From contig CAZXAQ010000134.1 in assembly GCA_964638635.1 (NCBI GenBank), positions 1 through 8,215 on the forward strand: a DNA stretch of 8,215 bases, written 5' to 3'. The position numbers and the translations under genes were made by a program. Source of the DNA: SZUA-430 sp964638635 (GTDB taxonomy: Bacteria; Pseudomonadota; Alphaproteobacteria; Micropepsales; Micropepsaceae). Below are positions 1 to 5,372 of this stretch, piece by piece. The notes beneath the pieces are model-generated. The model was not told the origin of the DNA, made no database searches, and saw nothing but the letters and a program-made list of their open reading frames with translations. The number at the start of each line of letters is the position of its first letter. Within the stretch, counting starts at the first letter, position 1.

Positions 1-53
1 ATCGTCCCGATGTTGCAGTGCGGCTTCGTCCGTTCGAACTTTGCTTTGGCCAT
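1..53 (-). CDS. tuf: Elongation factor Tu, N-terminal 17 codons (partial)
   Basis: EF-Tu delivers aminoacyl-tRNA to the ribosomal A site in a GTP-dependent way. Only the start is in the window; the gene runs off the left edge. Reading from the ATG at 53-51 gives MAKAKFERTKPHCNIGT, the usual EF-Tu amino terminus just before the P-loop. Cys13 (His-Cys-Asn) is typical of alphaproteobacterial EF-Tu, where many other bacteria have Val. The start is supported by a GGAG Shine-Dalgarno sequence (62-65) 8 nt upstream. The gene follows fusA after 26 nt, the normal last position of the str operon, so it is probably co-transcribed from the promoter ahead of rpsL. Whether a second tuf copy exists cannot be seen here. 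Confidence 0.95.
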   Translation of the reverse strand, partial: MAKAKFERTKPHCNIGT

Positions 54-79
54 TGCCTGATCTCCGTCCCAAATCTTCC

Positions 80-2161
<2,082 letters not shown>

Positions 2162-2179
2162 GATACAGAGACTCTTCGG

Positions 2180-2650
2180 TTACCAGCGGTAGTGCGAGAA
2201 CGCGCGGTTGGCTTCTGCCATCTTGTGCGTGTCTTCGCGCTTCTTCACGGCGGTGCCGCGGTTGTTGGCGGCGTCGAGCAGCTCGGCCGAGAGGCGTTGC
2301 TGCATCGTTTGTTCGTTGCGGGCGCGGGCGGCGTTGATGATCCAGCGGATCGCGAGCGCCTGACGGCGGTCGGGGCGGACTTCGACGGGGACCTGATAGG
2401 TCGCACCGCCGACGCGGCGGGAACGCACTTCGATCGCCGGGGCCACGTTATCGAGCGCGGCGTGGAACAGCTTCACGGGATCGGACTTCGAACGCTGCTC
2501 GATCGTGGTGAGCGCGCCGTAGACGATCTGCTCGCCGGCCGATTTCTTGCCGTCATACATCAAGCAGTTCATGAATTTCGCGAGGACGAGATCACCGTAC
2601 TTGGCGTCCGGAATGATCTCGCGTTTTTGTGGGCGGCGGCGACGTGACAT
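2180..2650 (-). CDS. rpsG: 30S ribosomal protein S7
   Basis: Primary 16S rRNA-binding protein that nucleates folding of the 3' major domain (30S head) and contacts the E-site tRNA region. The 156-residue product begins MSRRRRPQKREIIPD, the standard S7 amino terminus. It contains the conserved blocks KFMNCLMYDGKKS, RSRRVGGATYQVPVEVRP, RWIINAARAR and KREDTHKMAEANRAFSHYRW. Length equals the common bacterial S7 length. It lies 12 nt after rpsL and 18 nt before fusA. Its Shine-Dalgarno sequence incorporates the rpsL stop codon, implying coupled translation. In E. coli S7 represses its own operon by binding the much longer rpsL-rpsG spacer. That site cannot be present in the same form here. Confidence 0.99.
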   Translation of the reverse strand: MSRRRRPQKREIIPDAKYGDLVLAKFMNCLMYDGKKSAGEQIVYGALTTIEQRSKSDPVKLFHAALDNVAPAIEVRSRRVGGATYQVPVEVRPDRRQALAIRWIINAARARNEQTMQQRLSAELLDAANNRGTAVKKREDTHKMAEANRAFSHYRW

Positions 2651-2658
2651 CGATGGGT

Positions 2659-2665
2659 CTCCTTA
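2659..2665 (-). promoter_or_regulatory. rpsG ribosome binding site overlapping the rpsL stop codon
   Basis: On the minus strand the bases TAAGGAG contain both the rpsL stop codon (TAA, 2665-2663) and a near-perfect Shine-Dalgarno sequence (GGAG at 2662-2659), 8 nt before the rpsG ATG. A ribosome terminating on rpsL would sit directly on the rpsG initiation site, so translational coupling is expected. This is an inference from spacing. Confidence 0.85.
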
Positions 2666-3034
2666 CTTCGGCCGCTTGGCGCCGTAGAGCGAGCGCGCTT
2701 GTTTGCGGTCCTTCACGCCCTGCGTGTCGAGCACGCCGCGGAGGATGTGGTAGCGGACGCCCGGCAAGTCCTTCACGCGGCCGCCGCGGATCAGCACCAC
2801 CGAGTGTTCTTGCAGGTTATGGCCTTCGCCCGGGATGTAGCTGATGACTTCCTGCTGGTTCGTCAGGCGAACGCGCGCGACCTTGCGAAGCGCCGAGTTC
2901 GGCTTCTTCGGCGTCGTCGTGTAGACGCGCGTGCACACGCCGCGCTTTTGCGGCGAGCTTTGGAGCGCAGGCGCCTTCGTGCGCCGCACTTTCGGACGGC
3001 GTGGTTTGCGGATCAGCTGGTTGATCGTCGGCAT
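2663..3034 (-). CDS. rpsL: 30S ribosomal protein S12
   Basis: Decoding-centre protein of the small subunit that helps monitor codon-anticodon fit and is the classic streptomycin target. The product has 123 residues and starts MPTINQLIRKPR. It carries the hallmark segments CTRVYTTTPKKPNSALRK (34-51), GEGHNLQEHSV (69-79) and IRGGRVKDLPGVRYH (82-96). Lys43 and Lys88, the common sites of streptomycin-resistance substitutions, are both wild type, as is Pro91. Asp89, the residue methylthiolated by RimO in many bacteria, is present. Two purine-rich stretches precede the ATG: GAAG at 3042-3045 (7 nt away) and AAGGA at 3048-3052 (13 nt away). It is the first gene of the str operon. The candidate promoter is about 200 nt upstream, and the gene before it is not rpoC, as would often be expected, but an M56 peptidase. 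Confidence 0.99.
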   Translation of the reverse strand: MPTINQLIRKPRRPKVRRTKAPALQSSPQKRGVCTRVYTTTPKKPNSALRKVARVRLTNQQEVISYIPGEGHNLQEHSVVLIRGGRVKDLPGVRYHILRGVLDTQGVKDRKQARSLYGAKRPK

Positions 3035-3234
3035 TCGCGAGCTTCAATCCTTCAAGTGCGTGGGCCACAAACGGAGATAAGCGCTCATAGGGCGGTCACG
3101 CGGGACCCCATGGCGCTTGGTTCAACGTGCAGAGGACCGTCCGGGGACCGGAGGGACGTGCGTTCAAACCTGTCATTGGACTAAAAGCGGGAGCGTCTAG
3201 GGGTCGCCCCCTACGGCCTCGCCGTCAAATGATG
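3035..3234 (-). other. Probable 5' leader of the str operon mRNA, no gene
   Basis: Between the expected start of transcription from the promoter at 3241-3269 and the rpsL start codon lie about 200 nt without a credible coding region on either strand. In the minus-strand RNA I see two small hairpins: UAGGGG/CCCCUA with a 4-nt loop (3198-3213) and UCCGG/CCGGA with a 3-nt loop (3140-3152). Neither is followed by a U-run, so neither looks like a terminator. The stretch could hold a ribosomal-protein autoregulatory element, but I recognise no known leader RNA family. Confidence 0.45.
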
Positions 3235-3240
3235 GCGCGG

Positions 3241-3269
3241 GTTCTACGTGGGGCTGTCCACATAGTCAA
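3241..3269 (-). promoter_or_regulatory. Candidate sigma70-type promoter of the str operon
   Basis: On the minus strand TTGACT (3269-3264) is separated by exactly 17 bp from TAGAAC (3246-3241). The -35 hexamer matches the consensus at 5 of 6 positions and the -10 at 4 of 6. It is the best promoter-like pair I found in the 359-bp gap ahead of rpsL. Transcription would begin near 3234. The strength and the exact start site are inferred. Confidence 0.6.
3244..3265. repeat. Imperfect palindrome inside the str promoter (possible operator)
   Basis: Plus-strand arms CTACGTGG (3244-3251) and CCACATAG (3258-3265) are inverted copies with one mismatch, around a 6-bp spacer. The 22-bp element fills the space between the -35 and -10 boxes and overlaps both. 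That is where a repressor or a MerR-like activator could act. It does not resemble the palindromes ahead of the BlaI-type gene. A chance origin is possible. Confidence 0.4.
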
Positions 3270-3393
3270 CGATGCGCGCGAAATATTCTGTCGCAGGGGC
3301 CTGTTGCCCTCGGTTTGCAGATTTCTTGGAGTTTTCTGCGGGTCTGCGGCCGCCACTCGATGTCGTACCAGCCGCGAACTCCGAGCAACTGGG

Positions 3394-4854
3394 TTAGTCC
3401 TGGGGCGCCGCTTTGCGCTGCTCCGGGCGCGGGGCGATGCACACCAACTTTTCGAGCGACCTGAGTTCGTCGTCTACCATGGACGAGCGAGCCAAGGCGC
3501 GCCGGCAGGCGGCTACCAGGCGTTCGTTCGCGCGCGCCCACGCGGTCGCGTCAGCCTGCTTTGCCTGTGCGATGGCGGCGCGGACCTCTTGCGACGCTGC
3601 TGCGGCCGCCGCCTTGCGCGCGGCTTCGATGGCCGGCTGTGCCGCCCTTAGCGCCCGCTCGGCTGCGGCGATTGCCGGACGCGCGCTCCTCGCGGCTTCA
3701 CGCGCGGCTGCGATCGCAGGCTCTACGCTCTTCATCGCCTGTGTCACATCTTCCGCAGCTGCTGCGTCGGCCGCGGCTAGCGCCGCGTGCGCGTCTTGAA
3801 GCGCGAGGCGCGCCTCGCCCATTGCGGCCCGTCGCGCTTCCTTCATGGCGGCGCGCGCCTCTCGCGCAGCCCGGCGCGCCTCGATCACCGCTTGGCGCGC
3901 GTCCGTCGTGGCCTGCTGTATCGCTTCGATTTCGGCCGCTGTCGGTACGTCCTCTTCCGTCGCCGCAGCCAACACTTCGACAGGCCGCATCAGCCACACC
4001 GCGCCCCCGGCGGTGAGCGCCGCGCAGGCGATGAACGACAGCCCAATGCGGCGACCGAGGCGCGACGGTGATGCTTTCAGCATGAGAATACGCTCCTTCA
4101 TGGGGTGAAATGCGGCTGTGTGCCAAGCGCAGCCGACGGGAACTTCGAATGCGGCGGCATGTGATTTCAGCATCGCCTCGGCGTAGGTTCGCGCGCCGCC
4201 GTGACGCTGAACAACCGTTGCATCGCAGGCCAATTCTTGATCGATGCGCAACGCGCGCACCGCGACATGCACCAGTGGATTGAACCAATGCACCGCGCGT
4301 GTCGCCAGCGCCAGAGCGTTGACCAGCGGATCGCCGCGCTCGACATGCGCCCGCTCGTGCGCGAGGATTAGCGCTTGTTCGTCGGCCGAAAATCGGGAGC
4401 CAAAGTCGTTTGGCAGAACGATGACCGGTCGAAGCGCACCGACAACCGCAGGGCCATGCGTCGGCGCGGCCGCGAACACATCGCGGCCGAGCGCGCCGAT
4501 GGGCTCCAGCAGGCCCGCGGCCGCCGCAAACCTGCGCTGCCGAAAACGAAACACGGCAATCGTACCTGCCACGCCGATCAGCCAGCAGGCGACAAGAAGA
4601 CTTGCCGGCCAGTCAAAAGCTGTTGTTCCCCCAGTGCTGCCGGCGTCCATGACCGCGGCCGGTAACGTCACAATCACCTGCCGCGCCGGCGCCAGCCACG
4701 CCAGGTATCCGAGCGGGGGAATGAGCCAAAGCAGATAGGCGACGCGTGCGCCGGCGAAACGGCGTACCGGCACGCGCAATGCCAACACGATCAAGATGCC
4801 GACGCTCAGCGTCGCGCTCGCCCACAGCAGCAGCGACAGGAGTTCACTTGCCAT
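3394..4854 (-). CDS. BlaR1/MecR1-like M56-family membrane zinc metallopeptidase lacking the penicillin-binding domain
   Basis: A 486-residue integral membrane protease, probably the signal-transducing partner of the upstream repressor. Hydrophobic segments lie at about 3-27, 38-56, 82-103 and 270-290. The zinc motif HERAH (166-170) and third ligand Glu207 in ELACD (207-211) are intact and fall in the long loop between the third and fourth segments, as in BlaR1. The M56 signatures VHWFNPLVH (188-196), RTYAEAMLKS and MKERILML are also present. Basic residues flank the membrane segments on the loop side, so residues after 290 should be extracytoplasmic. That C-terminal part (about 195 residues) is Ala/Arg/Glu-rich and repetitive. 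It has no recognisable transpeptidase-like SxxK sensor as in BlaR1. Two cysteines (450, 472) lie near its end. The start is supported by GAGGA (4864-4868), 9 nt upstream, and by the 11-bp overlap with the repressor gene. By family analogy it would relieve repression on an envelope signal; the ligand is unknown. Confidence 0.9.
   Translation of the reverse strand: MASELLSLLLWASATLSVGILIVLALRVPVRRFAGARVAYLLWLIPPLGYLAWLAPARQVIVTLPAAVMDAGSTGGTTAFDWPASLLVACWLIGVAGTIAVFRFRQRRFAAAAGLLEPIGALGRDVFAAAPTHGPAVVGALRPVIVLPNDFGSRFSADEQALILAHERAHVERGDPLVNALALATRAVHWFNPLVHVAVRALRIDQELACDATVVQRHGGARTYAEAMLKSHAAAFEVPVGCAWHTAAFHPMKERILMLKASPSRLGRRIGLSFIACAALTAGGAVWLMRPVEVLAAATEEDVPTAAEIEAIQQATTDARQAVIEARRAAREARAAMKEARRAAMGEARLALQDAHAALAAADAAAAEDVTQAMKSVEPAIAAAREAARSARPAIAAAERALRAAQPAIEAARKAAAAAASQEVRAAIAQAKQADATAWARANERLVAACRRALARSSMVDDELRSLEKLVCIAPRPEQRKAAPQD
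3595..3720 (-). repeat. Three tandem 42-bp (14-residue) repeats in the M56 peptidase C-terminus
   Basis: Residues 379-392, 393-406 and 407-420 of the peptidase each begin PAI and continue as an Ala-rich amphipathic stretch (PAIAAAREAARSAR, PAIAAAERALRAAQ, PAIEAARKAAAAAA). The period is exactly 14 residues, or two heptads, and the DNA copies starting at 3720, 3678 and 3636 are 42 bp apart. This points to a coiled-coil or helical-bundle stalk grown by internal duplication. Confidence 0.85.
3796..3882 (-). repeat. EARxAxx heptad repeats in the M56 peptidase C-terminus
   Basis: The tripeptide Glu-Ala-Arg recurs at residues 325, 332 and 339 with a strict 7-residue period, and again at 347 after a one-residue skip. 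Alternating Glu and Arg with Ala in between is typical of a long charged helix. Together with the 14-residue repeats downstream it makes up most of the domain that replaces the usual BlaR1 sensor. Confidence 0.85.
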
Positions 4855-5212
4855 CGCCGAGTTTCCTCACGAGCCGCTTTAGTTCCGCGATATCGTCTTT
4901 GCTGAGTTGTTTGGTTTCCGCGAAATGCGAAACCAACGGCGCAAGCCGCCCGTCGAACAGCCGGTCGAGCAGACTGCGGCTCTCGCCCTGCACATAGGCG
5001 CTGCGCTCGACCAGCGGTGCGTAGAGATAGCGTCGCCCGTCGCGCCGCGCCGACACCGCCTTCTTTGTCAAAAGACGGTTTAGAAGCGTTTTGACGGTCT
5101 TATCCGACCATTCTTGTTCGCGTCCGAGCGCCGCAACGATGTCTTCGGCGCTCAGCGGGTTTTTCCGCCACAACACCTCCATCACGACGCTCTCCGCACT
5201 CGATATCCGCAT
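4844..5212 (-). CDS. BlaI/MecI-family transcriptional repressor
   Basis: A 122-residue dimeric winged-helix repressor of the type that controls beta-lactamase and other stress genes, usually inactivated through its M56 protease partner. Residues 1-72 form the DNA-binding domain, with the family signatures ISSAESVVMEVLW (3-15), SAEDIVAAL (21-29), recognition-helix region WSDKTVKTLLNRLLTKK (35-51) and wing GRRYLYAPLV (59-68). Residues 73-122 form the dimerisation helices, ending LSKDDIAELKRLVRKL. In S. aureus MecI/BlaI the protease cuts at Asn-Phe; here the aligned pair is His96-Phe97. The stop codon overlaps the peptidase start by 11 bp, so the two are one transcription unit. The start codon has only a weak GGGTG ribosome site (5219-5223), which lies inside the proximal palindrome, suggesting direct autorepression. 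The symbol is left blank because the natural target is unknown. Confidence 0.93.
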   Translation of the reverse strand: MRISSAESVVMEVLWRKNPLSAEDIVAALGREQEWSDKTVKTLLNRLLTKKAVSARRDGRRYLYAPLVERSAYVQGESRSLLDRLFDGRLAPLVSHFAETKQLSKDDIAELKRLVRKLGDGK

Positions 5213-5213
5213 G

Positions 5214-5229
5214 GATTACACCCGTAATT
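5214..5229. promoter_or_regulatory. Proximal BlaI-type operator
   Basis: GATTACACCCGTAATT is a 16-bp imperfect palindrome one base upstream of the repressor start codon. It shares 14 of 16 bases with the distal copy. The core ATTAC/GTAAT dyad fits the TAC...GTA half-sites bound by BlaI/MecI-family repressors. It also covers the weak ribosome binding site of the repressor gene. Confidence 0.75.
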
Positions 5230-5236
5230 TCTGTTA

Positions 5237-5265
5237 CGATTACGCCCGTAATCTATTGGAGTCAA
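5237..5265 (-). promoter_or_regulatory. Candidate promoter of the repressor-peptidase module
   Basis: On the minus strand a clear TTGACT -35 box lies at 5265-5260. The -10 is uncertain: TAATCG (5242-5237) is at 17-bp spacing but matches poorly, and CGTAAT is at 15 bp. The distal operator covers the spacer and -10 area, so repressor binding would block polymerase. The short distance to the start codon implies a leader of only a few to about 20 nt. Confidence 0.45.
5238..5253. promoter_or_regulatory. Distal BlaI-type operator, perfect palindrome
   Basis: GATTACGCCCGTAATC has perfect 7-bp inverted arms (GATTACG/CGTAATC) around a 2-bp centre. Its centre is 24 bp from that of the proximal copy, and 8 bp separate the two sites. 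A further TTACG half-site (5234-5238) lies at the junction. Recurrence of the same dyad in the control region of a BlaI-family gene makes it the likely binding site. Confidence 0.8.
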
Positions 5266-5311
5266 CCCTGGCCTAAGGCCCGATGCGATCACAGCTGATT
5301 GACCGGGCGGA

Positions 5312-5350
5312 CAAATGAAAAGGGCGCGGAGCCTTTCGGTTCCGCGCCCT
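5312..5350 (-). terminator. Intrinsic terminator of the rpoC transcription unit
   Basis: In the minus-strand RNA AGGGCGCGGA (5350-5341) pairs perfectly with UCCGCGCCCU (5330-5321). Inside are a mismatch, two further C-G pairs and a GAAA tetraloop, and a UUUUCAUUU tract follows (to 5312). The hairpin begins 22 nt after the rpoC stop codon. It should end the RNA polymerase operon before the repressor-peptidase module, which therefore needs its own promoter. Confidence 0.92.
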
Positions 5351-5372
5351 CGCTTGTTGGGGTGTGCCTCCC

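Noticed and set aside
3198..3213. Hairpin TAGGGG-TCGC-CCCCTA as a terminator after the peptidase gene
   Set aside because: The stem is only 6 bp, lies downstream of the str promoter, and on the minus strand is followed by GACGCTCCCG rather than a T-run.
3206..3228. Second promoter ahead of rpsL using TTGACG at 3223-3228
   Set aside because: No acceptable -10 box lies at 16-18 bp. The nearest TAGACG-like hexamer is about 22 bp away.
3244..3393. A 49-codon in-frame continuation after the M56 peptidase TAA, ending in TAG at 3244-3246
   Set aside because: It could suggest stop readthrough or a recently shortened C-terminus, and its end (ATEYFARIVDYVDSPT) looks protein-like. But stop-free runs of this length are common at this GC content, and the str promoter overlaps it.
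3127..3799. Plus-strand frames across the intergenic gap and the 3' end of the peptidase gene (3127-3651, 3413-3799)
   Set aside because: They mostly mirror the Ala/Arg repeats of the peptidase. Composition is low-complexity and no promoter or ribosome site supports them.
3394..5212. Recent insertion of the repressor-protease module by a mobile element
   Set aside because: I see no transposase, integrase, terminal inverted repeats, target-site duplication or tRNA at either edge, and base composition looks similar to the flanks by eye. The only shared edge motif is a GTTGACT heptamer, which is explained by the two -35 boxes.
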